The position numbers were made by a program, and so were the translations under genes. DNA of 64,000 nt from JAIBJN01 sp963775395 (lineage in GTDB: Bacteria; Actinomycetota; Thermoleophilia; Gaiellales; Gaiellaceae), in assembly GCA_963775395.1 (NCBI GenBank), contig CAVZIX010000015.1, positions 37,706 to 101,705 on the forward strand, in the 5' to 3' direction. Shown here piece after piece: positions 24,158 through 33,007 of this stretch (positions are counted from its first letter, which is position 1; each line of letters starts with the position of its first letter). The notes beneath the pieces were generated by a model. That model saw only the letters and a list, made by a program, of their open reading frames with translations. It made no database searches and was not told where the DNA came from.

Positions 24158-25726
24158 CTATTCGGCCGCGAACAGAAGGGGATAGTGCGGCTGCCCGCCG
24201 TCGTGCACCTCGACCTCCAGGTCCGGGTGCGCCTCCTGCACGTAGGAGAGCAGGTCGTCGACCCCCTCGGCCTGCTCGCCGACGAGGATCGTGAGGATGT
24301 CGGCGCCCTCCTCGAGCAGCCGTTCCACGACCTCCCGGGCCACGGGCTGCAGCACCGGGCCCGTCGTGACCGGCTCGCCGTCCATGAGTCCGAGGTACTG
24401 ACCCTCCTCCACGGTGAGATCGCCGACGACGGCGTCGCGCGAGGCTTTCGTGACCGCCCCGGCGCGCACGCCTGCGGCGGCTTCCTCCATCTCCGCGGCG
24501 TTCTCCTCGGCCGAGCGGTTGCCGTCGAAGGAGACCATCGCGCCGAGCCCGGCCTGCACCGAGCGCGTAGGGACGAGCCGTGTCGGCTTCGCAGTCGCGC
24601 CGACGGCCTGCTCGGCGGCGAGGATGACGTTCTTGTTGTTCGGGAGGACGACGGCCTCGGACGCCGGCAGCGCCTCGACTGCGGCCACGATGTCGGCGGT
24701 CGCCGGGTTCATCGACTGCCCGCCCTCGACGACCGACGCTCCGAGGCTCTCGAACAGCTTCCTCGTCCCGGCGCCCGCGGCCACGGCGACGACGCCCGTG
24801 AGCGTGGTCTCGACGGCCAGGAGCCGCTCTTCGCGCTCGGCGGTCTGGACGTGCATGTTCTTCACGTCCACCTCCTCGATCACGCCCACGGACGTGGCGA
24901 GCGCGAGCGCCGCGCCGGGGTCGTCCGTGTGCACGTGCACCTTGACCGCCCCCGGGCCGCCCACGACGAGGAGCGAGTCGCCGAGCTTCAGGAGCTCCGC
25001 TTCGAGGGTGTCCGGGTCGACCGCGTCTCCTTCGACGAAGAACGACGTGCAGTAGCGAAAGGCCGAGAGCTCCAGGTGGACGGCCTCCGTCGGAACGTGC
25101 TCGAGGATGGGCGCAGGCTCGGGGAGGTCCTCGCCGCGAACGTGGGACGCGACGCCGCGCACGATCTCGAGCAGGCCGGCCCCGCCCGCGTCGACGACGC
25201 CCGCCTGCTTGAGGACGTCGAGCTGCTCGGTCGTGGCCTCGAGCGCCTTCTCGCCGTGCGCGACGAGGTCGCCGAGCGCGTCCTCGACGGATGCGTCCGT
25301 GCCGGCGAGCTCCTCCGCGCGCTCGGCCAGCGCTCGCGCGACGGTCAGGATCGTCCCTTCCTGTGCGTTGCGAACGGCGCCGTAACCTGCGTCGCTCGCC
25401 GCCCGCAGAGCGCGCGCCAGCGCCTCCACGTCGAACGTGCCGTCGTCGGGGACAGCACTCAGGAAGCCGCGCGCGAGCTGCGACAGGATCACGCCGGAGT
25501 TCCCGCGTGCGCCCATGAGGATCGCGCGCCCGATGTCGGCGCCGGGGTCGCGGTCGAGCGCGTCGACGACCGCCCGCACCGTGAGGGTCATGTTCGTCCC
25601 CGTGTCCCCGTCCGGAACGGGGTACACGTTGAGGTCGTCGATGCGCGCGCGGCTCGCCTCGAGCGCGGCAAGCGCCGCGCTGACGAGCGCTACAGCGCCT
25701 TCTCGACGCGGCCCGACTTCAGGCAC
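24158..25726 (-). CDS. DAK2/DegV-associated kinase, FakA/YloV-like fatty acid kinase
   Basis: Product of 522 residues. The N-terminal Dak phosphatase-like kinase domain contains NVYPVPDGDTGTNM and GARGNSGVILSQLARGF; a middle domain (VKVHVHTDDPGAAL) and the C-terminal DAK1-like domain (LPNNKNVILAAEQA) follow. FakA phosphorylates fatty acids bound to DegV/FakB proteins; a degV gene lies two genes away. The GTG start at 25726 overlaps rpmB by 37 bp; rpmB-fakA is the usual order. Confidence 0.92.
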   Translation of the reverse strand: MPEVGPRREGAVALVSAALAALEASRARIDDLNVYPVPDGDTGTNMTLTVRAVVDALDRDPGADIGRAILMGARGNSGVILSQLARGFLSAVPDDGTFDVEALARALRAASDAGYGAVRNAQEGTILTVARALAERAEELAGTDASVEDALGDLVAHGEKALEATTEQLDVLKQAGVVDAGGAGLLEIVRGVASHVRGEDLPEPAPILEHVPTEAVHLELSAFRYCTSFFVEGDAVDPDTLEAELLKLGDSLLVVGGPGAVKVHVHTDDPGAALALATSVGVIEEVDVKNMHVQTAEREERLLAVETTLTGVVAVAAGAGTRKLFESLGASVVEGGQSMNPATADIVAAVEALPASEAVVLPNNKNVILAAEQAVGATAKPTRLVPTRSVQAGLGAMVSFDGNRSAEENAAEMEEAAAGVRAGAVTKASRDAVVGDLTVEEGQYLGLMDGEPVTTGPVLQPVAREVVERLLEEGADILTILVGEQAEGVDDLLSYVQEAHPDLEVEVHDGGQPHYPLLFAAE

Positions 25727-25881
25727 CGCGCGCAGACGTAGCTCCGGCGCACCGCTCCGTTCACGAGGATGCGAACCCGCTGGAGGTTGGGGTTGAAGCG
25801 GCGCTTCGTCGCCACCATCGAGTGGCTTCGGTTGTGACCGAACGACGGGCCCTTCCCACAGACTGCGCAGACCTTGGACAT
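25690..25881 (-). CDS. rpmB: 50S ribosomal protein L28
   Basis: The 63-residue sequence starts MSKVCAVCGKGPSFGHNRSHS and has the second cysteine pair in VCARCLKSG, making the zinc-binding form of L28. ATG at 25881 fits the family start; longer in-frame sequence upstream is not L28. Followed by the fatty acid kinase gene, which its end overlaps. Confidence 0.97.
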   Translation of the reverse strand: MSKVCAVCGKGPSFGHNRSHSMVATKRRFNPNLQRVRILVNGAVRRSYVCARCLKSGRVEKAL

Positions 25882-25903
25882 CGGCGGATGAGTATAGCGA
25901 CAG

Positions 25904-26443
25904 CTACTGCGGCGCCCGGGCGCGCAGAAGGCCGAAGACATCGGCCATCTCGAGCGCGGAGCGGGCAGCCTCGGCGCCCTTGTTGCCGCGCGCTCCGCCG
26001 GCGCGCTCCTCGGCCTGGGCCTTCGTCTCGGTCGTGAGGACTCCAAAGCTCACGGGGACGCCCGTCTCGAGCGCCGCGAGCTGAAGACCGCTCGCCGCCT
26101 CGCCGGCGACGTAGTCGAAGTGCGGCGTCTCGCCGCGGACGATGCACCCGAGCGCGACGATGCACGCGTACTGGCGGGTCTTGGCGAGCGCCATGGCGCC
26201 GAGCGGGAGCTCGAAGGCGCCGGGAACCGGAACGACGTCGATGCGGTCGCGCTCGACGCCCGCCTCCTCGAGCGCCGCGATGGCACCGTCCAGAAGGCGC
26301 GAGGTGATCTCGCCGTTGAAGCGGGCGACGACGATCCCCACCGCGCGGCGCGCGCCGTTCGGCGATCCCGCGATGACGCCGACGCCCTCGGGAAGCCGCA
26401 GCCGCCCGACGGCGTGCTCGGAGACGCGCAGCTCCTCGTTCAT
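25904..26443 (-). CDS. ribH: 6,7-dimethyl-8-ribityllumazine synthase
   Basis: Condenses 5-amino-6-ribitylaminouracil with dihydroxybutanone phosphate. The 179-residue product has VARFNGEITSRLLDGA, VPGAFELPLGAMALA, ALGCIVRGETPHFDYV and a catalytic histidine in the last motif. The ATG at 26443 overlaps the ribBA stop by 4 bp. The first 30 residues and the C-terminus are slightly longer than usual. Confidence 0.96.
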   Translation of the reverse strand: MNEELRVSEHAVGRLRLPEGVGVIAGSPNGARRAVGIVVARFNGEITSRLLDGAIAALEEAGVERDRIDVVPVPGAFELPLGAMALAKTRQYACIVALGCIVRGETPHFDYVAGEAASGLQLAALETGVPVSFGVLTTETKAQAEERAGGARGNKGAEAARSALEMADVFGLLRARAPQ

Positions 26444-27699
26444 AGGTCTTCGCCTGGCTCCTCGAAGCGCTGTTCCTGGTGGTGGAGCCGGTGCCCGAGC
26501 TTGTCGCGCTTCGTCTCCAGGTAGTGCTGATTCTCCAGGTTGGGCGGCACCTCGATGGGCAGCTGCTCGACCACCTTGAGGCCGAAGCCCTCGATGCCCG
26601 TGATCTTCCGCGGGTTGTTCGTGAGGATGCGGATCGTCGTGAGACCGAGATCGGCGAGGATCTGCGAGCCGATCCCGTACTCCCGCGCGTCGGGCGGGAA
26701 GCCGAGCTGCAGGTTCGCCTCGACCGTGTCGAGCCCGTTCTCCTGGAGCTCGTAGGCCTTCAGCTTGGCGAGGAGCCCGATGCCGCGCCCCTCCTGGGAC
26801 ATGTAGAGGAGCACGCCGCGTTCCTCGGCGGCGATCCGCTGGAGCGCGAGCTCGAGCTGCTCGCCGCAGTCGCAGCGGAGGGAATGGAAGACGTCGCCGG
26901 TCAGGCACTCCGAGTGGACGCGGACGAGCACGTCCTCCTCTGCGTCCACCTCGCCCCGGACGAGCGCGACGTGAGTCTTGTTGGTGAGCACCTCGCGGAA
27001 GGCGACGGCCGTGAACTCGCCGTAGGCGGTCGGCAGGCGGACGGCGGTCATGCGCTCGACGAGCTTCTCCGTGCGGCGCCGGTACTCGATCAGGCCCTCG
27101 ACGGTGACGAGCTTGATCCCGTGGCGCTCGCAGTAGGGGATCAGGTCGGGCACGCGGGCCATCGTCCCGTCCTCGTTCATGATCTCGCAGACCACGCCGG
27201 CCGGGTTCAGGCCCGCCAGGCGTGCGAGGTCGACGGCGGCCTCCGTCTGGCCCGAGCGCTGGAGGACGCCGCCGGGGCGGGCGCGCAGCGGGAAGACGTG
27301 GCCGGGCTGGACGAGGTCGTGAGGGCCCTTCGTCGGGTCGATGGCCACCTGGATCGTGCGCGAGCGGTCGGCCGCCGAGATCCCCGTGGTCACGCCTTCG
27401 CGCGCCTCGACGGAGATCGTGAACGCCGTCTCGAAGGGCGTCTCGTTGTTGTACGTCATCGGCTTGAGCCCGAGCTCGTCGCAGCGCTCCTCGGTGAGGC
27501 ACAGGCAGATGAGCCCGCGCGCGTGCGTGGCCATGAAGTTGATCGCCTCCGGCGTGGCGAACTGGGCGGCGATCGTGAGGTCGCCCTCGTTCTCCCGGTC
27601 GGCGGCGTCGACGACGACCACCAGCTTCCCCTGGCGAATGTCCTCGATTGCCTCTTCGATGGTGGCGAAGGGCGCCTGTGTGTCCACCGACGCGCTCAT
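26440..27699 (-). CDS. ribBA: Bifunctional DHBP synthase / GTP cyclohydrolase II
   Basis: Makes both precursors of riboflavin. The N-terminal RibB half (1-205) has DAADRENEGDLTIAA and HTGIS-like TTGISAADRSRT; the RibA half (about 210-419) has RVHSECLTGDVFHSLRCDCGEQL with the three zinc cysteines and YMSQEGRGIGL. I chose the ATG at 27699 because GGGGAG lies 4-9 nt upstream; a GTG at 27735 overlapping the ribE stop is an alternative. Confidence 0.96.
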   Translation of the reverse strand: MSASVDTQAPFATIEEAIEDIRQGKLVVVVDAADRENEGDLTIAAQFATPEAINFMATHARGLICLCLTEERCDELGLKPMTYNNETPFETAFTISVEAREGVTTGISAADRSRTIQVAIDPTKGPHDLVQPGHVFPLRARPGGVLQRSGQTEAAVDLARLAGLNPAGVVCEIMNEDGTMARVPDLIPYCERHGIKLVTVEGLIEYRRRTEKLVERMTAVRLPTAYGEFTAVAFREVLTNKTHVALVRGEVDAEEDVLVRVHSECLTGDVFHSLRCDCGEQLELALQRIAAEERGVLLYMSQEGRGIGLLAKLKAYELQENGLDTVEANLQLGFPPDAREYGIGSQILADLGLTTIRILTNNPRKITGIEGFGLKVVEQLPIEVPPNLENQHYLETKRDKLGHRLHHQEQRFEEPGEDL

Positions 27700-27731
27700 G
27701 TCTCCCCGTGATCGTATCCCGGCCCCGTCCG

Positions 27732-28307
27732 TCACCGGTCGAGCAGCCGCTCGACGTGCTTGGCGAGAAGGTCGACCTCGATGTTCACCTCGTCGCCGGG
27801 GCCGAGCGCGCCGAGCGTCGTCACCGCCCGCGTGTGCGGGACGAGCGCGACGGTGAACGCATCGTCGGAGAGGCTCGCGATGGTCAGGCTGACCCCCTCG
27901 ACCGCGACCGAGCCCTTCTCCACGCAGTAGCGCAGGATCTCGGGCGACGCCTCGATCTCGAGGCCCTCCTCGTCGGCGCGGCGGACGCGCGCGACCCCGT
28001 CCACGTGCCCCTGGACGATGTGGCCGCCGAGCGGCTCTCCGGCGCGCAGCGCGGGCTCGACGTTCACCGATGATCCCGCGGCGAGCCGCCCCAGCGAGCT
28101 GCGCCGGAGCGTCTCCGGGACGGCATCGAAGGCGAGCACGCCGTCGTCGGCCCCGACCGCGGTGAGGCAGACGCCGTTGACGGAGACGGAGTCACCCACG
28201 GACGTCCCCGCGGCGGTCTCCGGAGCCTGGACGCGCAGGCGCGCGCCGCCCTCCGACTCCTCCACGGCCTCGACAGTCCCCAGCTCGCGCACGATCCCGG
28301 TGAACAC
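27732..28307 (-). CDS. ribE: Riboflavin synthase alpha subunit
   Basis: Dismutates two lumazines to riboflavin. The 191-residue product shows the internal duplication of the family: MFTGIVRELGTV, VNGVCLTAV and NVEPALRAGEPLGGHIVQGHVDG in the first barrel, VEGVSLTI and LVPHTRAVTTLG in the second. The GTG start at 28307 follows ribD by 23 bp. No FMN riboswitch was recognised in the short spacers of this rib cluster. Confidence 0.95.
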   Translation of the reverse strand: MFTGIVRELGTVEAVEESEGGARLRVQAPETAAGTSVGDSVSVNGVCLTAVGADDGVLAFDAVPETLRRSSLGRLAAGSSVNVEPALRAGEPLGGHIVQGHVDGVARVRRADEEGLEIEASPEILRYCVEKGSVAVEGVSLTIASLSDDAFTVALVPHTRAVTTLGALGPGDEVNIEVDLLAKHVERLLDR

Positions 28308-28330
28308 GGCGCGAACGATAGTCGCCGGGC

Positions 28331-29293
28331 TCAGGGCTCCCGCAGGTACGCCGTCACGAGCACATCGTCGCCGACTTGCTCTGCGGTCTGGTGCAGGAGG
28401 TCCAGCGGCCCCGTGACCTCGCCCATGAAGCGCGGCCCCGAGCCCGAGATCGTCGGGGCGACGAAGAGCATCAGCTTGTCGACGAGGCCGGCCGCGAGGA
28501 ACGAGGTCGCAAGCGTCGGCCCGCCTTCGAGGAGGAGCGACTGAACCCCCTCCTCCGCAAGCCGCGCGAGCTCGTCGTCGAGCGGCCCGCTGACGAGCTC
28601 GAGCTCCGATCCGTCCGGAAGCGGGCCGCTCCCGAACGCGAGCCGACGCGGCTGGCGTGCGGCGTCGACGCCCCGCGCCGTCAGCTGCGGGTCGTCCGCG
28701 CGGACCGTGCCCATGCCGACCGCCACCGCGTCCACCCCGGCGCGCAGCTCGTGGACACGGCGGCGGCTCTCCTCGCCGCTGACCCAGCGCGAGCCGGGAA
28801 CCGTCACGCGCCCGTCCAGGGTGACGGCCGCCTTGTAGACGACGAACGGCCGCCGCTCCGCCACCCAGACGCGGAAGGCTTCGTTCTGGACGCGGGCGCG
28901 CCACTCGAGCACCCCGCCCGCGAGCTCGACCTCGACGCCCGCGGCCCGGAGCCGGTCGAGACCCGCGCCGTTCGTCTTCGGGTTCGGGTCGCCCACCGCC
29001 ACGACGACCCGCGCCACGCCGGCCGCCACGACGGCGTCCGCGCATGGCGGCGTCCTGCCGTGGTGAGCGCAAGGCTCGAGCGACGCGTAGAGCGTGGCGC
29101 CGCGGGCGGCTTCTCCGGCGGCCTCGAGCGCGACGATCTCGGCGTGCGGCCCGCCGACCCGCTCGTGCCAGCCCTCCCCCACGACGGCGCCGTCGCGGAC
29201 GAGCACCGCGCCGACCACGGGGTTCGGCGCCGTCCCGCCCCGGCCGCGCTCCGCGAGCTCGAGCGCGCGGGCGAGGTGCTCGGAGCCCGTCAT
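28331..29293 (-). CDS. ribD: Bifunctional pyrimidine deaminase/reductase RibD
   Basis: Second and third steps of riboflavin synthesis from GTP. The deaminase half (1-145) has NPVVGAVLV, GGPHAEIVAL and LEPCAHHGRTPPCADAV, the zinc site; the reductase half (about 146-320) has KAAVTLDGRV and LLLEGGPTLATSFL. Its start overlaps the rpe stop by 4 bp. With ribE, ribBA and ribH it gives a complete set for riboflavin in one run. Confidence 0.95.
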   Translation of the reverse strand: MTGSEHLARALELAERGRGGTAPNPVVGAVLVRDGAVVGEGWHERVGGPHAEIVALEAAGEAARGATLYASLEPCAHHGRTPPCADAVVAAGVARVVVAVGDPNPKTNGAGLDRLRAAGVEVELAGGVLEWRARVQNEAFRVWVAERRPFVVYKAAVTLDGRVTVPGSRWVSGEESRRRVHELRAGVDAVAVGMGTVRADDPQLTARGVDAARQPRRLAFGSGPLPDGSELELVSGPLDDELARLAEEGVQSLLLEGGPTLATSFLAAGLVDKLMLFVAPTISGSGPRFMGEVTGPLDLLHQTAEQVGDDVLVTAYLREP

Positions 29294-29956
29294 TCGCCGG
29301 CGAGCTCGCGCACGAACTGGAGGTACGCGCGGTTCAGGTCCTCCCGCCCGAAGATCGACGTCCCGGCCACGAAGGCCTCGGCGCCGGCCTCGTGCGCCAT
29401 GCGGACGTTCTCCTGCGTGATCCCGCCGTCGACCTGGACGACGACCCGCTCATGGAGCTGCGCTCTGAGCTCGCGGATCCGCGGGAGCGAGTCGAGCATG
29501 AACTCCTGGCCCGAGTAGCCGGGATGGATGCTCATGCAGAGGACCAGATCGGCCCCGAGCGAGGCCTCGAGCGCGGCCTGCACCGGCGTCTCCGGATTGA
29601 ACGCGACGCCGACCCCGAGGCCGAGCGAGTGGGCCCAGTTGATCAAGTACCACGGCTCGTCGGTCGCCTCGACATGGAAGGTGACGCTGTCTCCGCCCGC
29701 CGACTTCATCTGCTCGAAGTGGTGCTCCGGGTTCGAGACCATCAGGTGCACGTCGATCACGCCTCCGACAGCGTGGATCGCGAGGCGCGATCGCGCGCAG
29801 GACGACCGGGCCCATCGTGATCGGCTCGACGAAGTGCCCGTCGCCGACGTCGAAGTGGAAGATGCGCGCGCCGGCGTTCAGCAGGTGCTGAATCTGGTCG
29901 CCGAGATGCGTCATGTCGGCCGCGTAGACCGACGGCTCGACCTCGACCGTGCGCAT
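29290..29956 (-). pseudogene. rpe: Ribulose-phosphate 3-epimerase, one frameshift
   Basis: Pentose phosphate pathway enzyme. The N-terminal part reads VEPSVYAADMTHLGDQI and FHFDVGDGHFVEPITMGP; after a frame change at about 29,755-29,800 the rest reads VIDVHLMVSNPEHHFEQ, SIHPGYSGQEFM, VQVDGGITQENV and AGTSIFG, all Rpe motifs with catalytic acids and metal ligands present. One extra base accounts for the break. ATG at 29956 is preceded by GGGGAG; a GTG lies 18 nt upstream. Confidence 0.87.
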
Positions 29957-29983
29957 CCACTCTCCCCAGGACACGGGCGAAGC

Positions 29984-31175
29984 TTATGCGCGCATCCGGG
30001 CCACGAAGAACCCGGAGGTGCCGTGAACGTGCGGCAGTGTGAGCAGGAACTCGGGGCGGGCGGGTGGCAGTACTCCGGCCACGCCGAGCCGAGGTCCTCG
30101 ACCCGCAGGCCGAGCGCGTCGACGACGGCCTCGTTCTCGGCGCGGTTGACCGTGCAGACCGAGTACGTGACCGTCCCGCCGGGGCGCACGCGCTCGACGG
30201 CCGCGCGCACGAGCGCAAGCTGGAGGTCGGGGAGCGGCTCGGCGCGCCAGCGGAGGTCGGGGCGCGAGTTGAGGACGCCGAGGCCCGAGCAGGGCGCATC
30301 GACGAGCGCGCGGTCGAACTCGCGCAGGCCTTCCGGAAGAGCCAGCGCGTCCTCGTTCGCGACCGTCAGCTCGACGCCGAGCCGGCGCGCGTTCTCCTCG
30401 AGCTCCCGCGCGCGGCCCGGATGCCTTCTCGACCGCGACGACCTCCGCCCCCGCCGCCGCGAGCTGGGTCGCCTTCCCTCCCGGCGCCGCGCAGAGGTCG
30501 AGCACGCGCTCGCCGCCCCGCGCTCCCACCGCTGCGCCCGCGAGCTGCGAGCCGCGGCTCTGCGGCCACGCGTAGCCGCTCTCCAGCCAGTCGGGCGGGA
30601 TGCTCTCGACGACCTTCGGGCCCTCGGGCGTCCGCACGGCGGTCTCGGGCGGCTCGTTCTGGCGCCGCATCAGGGCCAGGGCATCTTCCGGGCCGAGCTC
30701 GCGCCACCACGTCTCCGCCACCCAGTCGGGATAGGAGTGCATGAGCGCCGCCGCGGCGGGCGTCTCCTCGTGCAGGCGGCCCAGCACCTCGGGCAGACCC
30801 TGCGAGAGCCGCCGCAGACACCGCGTTCGTGAACGCGACCGCCCGCTCGAGCCCCGCGCGGCGCACGAGCTCGACCGACTCGTCGACCGCGGCGTGCGCC
30901 GGAACGCCGTCCATGAACGCAAGCTGGTAGGCCCCGATTCGCAGCGCGGCGCGGACCGGAGGGTCGAGCTTGCGCACCGGCCGCCGGCCGAGCGTCTCGA
31001 TCGCATGGTCGAGCGTCCGCACGCGCTGCACCGTGCCGTAGGCGATCTGCATGGCGAACGCGCGGTCGCGCGCGTCGAGGCCCTCCGCCGCGCTCCTGAA
31101 CGCGCGATCGGCGTAGGCGTCTTCCTCGAAGACGCGCGTGACGACGTCGAGCGCGACCCGCCGCGGAGACTTCAC
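29984..31175 (-). pseudogene. rsmB: 16S rRNA (cytosine-967-C5)-methyltransferase, at least three frameshifts
   Basis: The N-terminal NusB-like domain is clear (RRVALDVVTRVFEEDAYADRA, AYGTVQRVRTLDH, LRIGAYQLAFMDGVPAHAAV). The frame then changes at about 30,820 (YPDWVAETWW, RVLDLCAAPGGKATQLAAAGAE), again at about 30,430 (DRALVDAPCSGLG with the PC motif cysteine, TVTYSVCTVNRAENE) and again at about 30,065 (HGTSGFFVARMRA). All catalytic motifs remain, so sequence error is likelier than decay. The start at 31175 overlaps the fmt stop by 4 bp. Confidence 0.85.
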
Positions 31176-31984
31176 TTGCGCAGGCCGCGCAGGTACTCCT
31201 CCGCGGTCATGCGGCGCCCGCCCTCCCGTTGCACCTCGAGCGGCTCGATCCCGCCGGCCACGAGCGCAGCCTCCGGGCGCGCCGGCCGGGCCTTCCAGAC
31301 GATCAGGCGGCGGCCCTCGACGAGGCCCCGCGCACCGATGTGGGGCGAGAGCGCCCGGATCTTGTTCAGGTTCTCCTCCGGCGGAAGCGACCAGTCGAGC
31401 TCCCGGTCGGCGGCGGTGATCTTGTCCGCGTAGGTCACGCCGACCTCGGGCTGGGGGACGAACGTCGGCTCGGCGAAGACCTCGTCGAGCAGCTCGAGCG
31501 CCACGCGCGTCGCGCGGTCGAACACGACGGCGGAGTCGTCGTCGGGCCCGATGGGGAAGCGACGCTGAGCGGCGATCGGCCCGGCATCCAGGTCGGCGGT
31601 CGTGCGGTGGACGGAGACGCCGGTCTCGCGGTCGCCGGCCATGATCGCGCGCTCGACCGGCGCCGCTCCGCGCCAGCGCGGCAGGAGCGACGGGTGCACG
31701 TTCAGCCAGAGCCGGTCGGCGAGCAGCTTCTCGGGGATCAGCACGCCGTAGTCGGCGACGATGACCACGCGCGCGTCGCCGGGGAACTCGTTCAACCGCT
31801 CGGGCTGCTCGACGGTGAGCTCGTGGCGCAGAGCGACCTCCTTGGCCGGCGGCGCCAGCTTCTTGCGGCCGCGGCCCTGCGGCTTGTCCGGCTTGGTGAG
31901 CAGGAGGTCGATCTCCCGGCGCGCGGCCAGCCCGTCGAGGATCGCCGCGCCGAAGTCCCCGGTCGCAGCGACGGCGATCGTCAA
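31172..31984 (-). CDS. fmt: Methionyl-tRNA formyltransferase
   Basis: Formylates initiator Met-tRNA using 10-formyl-tetrahydrofolate. It has the Rossmann start LTIAVAATGDFGAAIL, TKPDKPQGRGRK, LNVHPSLLPRWRGAAP and GVSVHRTTADLDAGPI. The catalytic core is complete, but at about 270 residues the protein is some 40 short: the C-terminal tRNA-binding barrel lacks a central stretch before EPLEVQREGGRRMTAEEYLRG. TTG at 31984 is the first start after def; def-fmt pairing is standard. Confidence 0.92.
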   Translation of the reverse strand: MTIAVAATGDFGAAILDGLAARREIDLLLTKPDKPQGRGRKKLAPPAKEVALRHELTVEQPERLNEFPGDARVVIVADYGVLIPEKLLADRLWLNVHPSLLPRWRGAAPVERAIMAGDRETGVSVHRTTADLDAGPIAAQRRFPIGPDDDSAVVFDRATRVALELLDEVFAEPTFVPQPEVGVTYADKITAADRELDWSLPPEENLNKIRALSPHIGARGLVEGRRLIVWKARPARPEAALVAGGIEPLEVQREGGRRMTAEEYLRGLRK

Positions 31985-32003
31985 GCCGAGAGCGAGGTCG
32001 CGG

Positions 32004-32585
32004 TCATGCGAGCGGCCCGAGGATCGGTTGCGGCCGGAGCTGAGCGAGCGCATCCCGCCGCTCGTCCGGAACCGTCCGGTCGACGATCAGGACGCCGTCG
32101 AGGTGGTCGAGCTCGTGCTGGATCACGCGCGCTTCGAGCCCCTCGACCTCGACGGTCAGCGGCTCGCCGGCCGGCGATGTCCCCTCGACTGTCAGCGAGA
32201 TCGCCCGCTCGACGGGAACGACGACCGTCGCGGCGCCGAGGGAGAGACAGCCCTCCTCGGCGGCCTCCCGCTCCTCGGAGGTCGAGACGACCTTCGGGTT
32301 GACGAGCGCCACCACGGGAGCCTCGTCCGTGGTCTGGTAGACGAGGACGCGCCGAAGCACCCCGACCTGGGGCGCCGCCAGGCCGACTCCGCGGGCCTCC
32401 TGCATGAGCGCGGTCATCCGCTCGACGAGCGACGCCACGGAGTCGTCGAAGTTCTCCACCTCGTTGGCACGCATGCGCAGCACCGGGTCCGGGTACTGGC
32501 GGATCTGCGCCAGCGCGGCGCGGCGCCGGGCTTCACGCTCGGCGTCGAGGTGCTCGCTTCGAACCTGGCCTTCGACCTCGCCCAC
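32004..32585 (-). CDS. def: Peptide deformylase
   Basis: Removes the formyl group from nascent proteins. The 193-residue product has the three family motifs: GVGLAAPQ, EEGCLSLG with the metal-binding cysteine and VIQHELDHLDG with two histidines and the catalytic glutamate. An N-terminal extension of about 28 charged residues (VRSEHLDAEREARRRAAL) precedes the usual start QIRQYPDPVLR, so a later start is possible. It lies 19 bp before fmt. Confidence 0.95.
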   Translation of the reverse strand: MGEVEGQVRSEHLDAEREARRRAALAQIRQYPDPVLRMRANEVENFDDSVASLVERMTALMQEARGVGLAAPQVGVLRRVLVYQTTDEAPVVALVNPKVVSTSEEREAAEEGCLSLGAATVVVPVERAISLTVEGTSPAGEPLTVEVEGLEARVIQHELDHLDGVLIVDRTVPDERRDALAQLRPQPILGPLA

Positions 32586-32623
32586 GAGGAGAAAAGTCTA
32601 TAGACCTCTCCAGTTCTTAACCA

Positions 32624-32652
32624 CGCAATCCCGCTCTGGGAGCGGGATTGCG
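32624..32652. terminator. Perfect 13-bp GC-rich hairpin between def and the GlsB-like gene
   Basis: CGCAATCCCGCTC (32624-32636) pairs fully with GAGCGGGATTGCG (32640-32652) over a TGG loop. It lies 23 bp beyond the stop of the minus-strand GlsB-like gene and 40 bp upstream of def. No T-run follows on the minus strand, so it may be a pause/terminator or an mRNA end-stabilising hairpin. Confidence 0.55.
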
Positions 32653-32674
32653 GGGCTTGCGCGCTGAAAACCGC

Positions 32675-32953
32675 CTAGATCGGTCTCGTCGTCCTCCGGG
32701 CACCGAAGACCGCACGGTAGATGAGGAGGATCACGATCGAGCCGATGATCGCGCCGAGCCAGGTGCTCAGGTCGAAGAACTCGTCGATCGGGTCGCCGAA
32801 CCCCAGCGCCTGCGTGATGAAGCCGCCGGCGAGCGCGCCGACGATGCCGAGCAGCGTCGTGATGATGATCCCGCCCGGATCTTCACCGGGAAGGATGGCC
32901 TTGGCGATCAGACCGGCGAGCAGGCCGAGGATGATCCAGCCGATGATTCCCAT
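32675..32953 (-). CDS. GlsB/YeaQ/YmgE family membrane protein
   Basis: Protein of 92 residues with three predicted transmembrane segments and the family pattern GIIGWIILGLLAGLIAKAILPG at the start, IITTLLGIVGALAGGFI in the middle and GAIIGSIVILLIYR at the end. It belongs to the transglycosylase-associated (Tag) family, stress-related but without a proven activity. It is flanked by a strong hairpin downstream. Confidence 0.9.
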   Translation of the reverse strand: MGIIGWIILGLLAGLIAKAILPGEDPGGIIITTLLGIVGALAGGFITQALGFGDPIDEFFDLSTWLGAIIGSIVILLIYRAVFGARRTTRPI

Positions 32954-33007
32954 GCAGCCCTCCGTTGGTTTTGCAGGGATTCTTTCCGGCTCGGAGTTCG
33001 TGGAAAC

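Noticed and set aside
23678..25741. A 687-residue plus-strand open frame
   Set aside because: It mirrors the response regulator and fatty acid kinase genes on the minus strand, which have clear motifs. The His/Arg/Asp-rich composition is a shadow.
29956..32004. An FMN riboswitch or other riboswitch ahead of the riboflavin cluster
   Set aside because: Genes are packed with 4-25 bp spacers from def to ribH, leaving no room for a riboswitch, and no conserved RFN core was seen.
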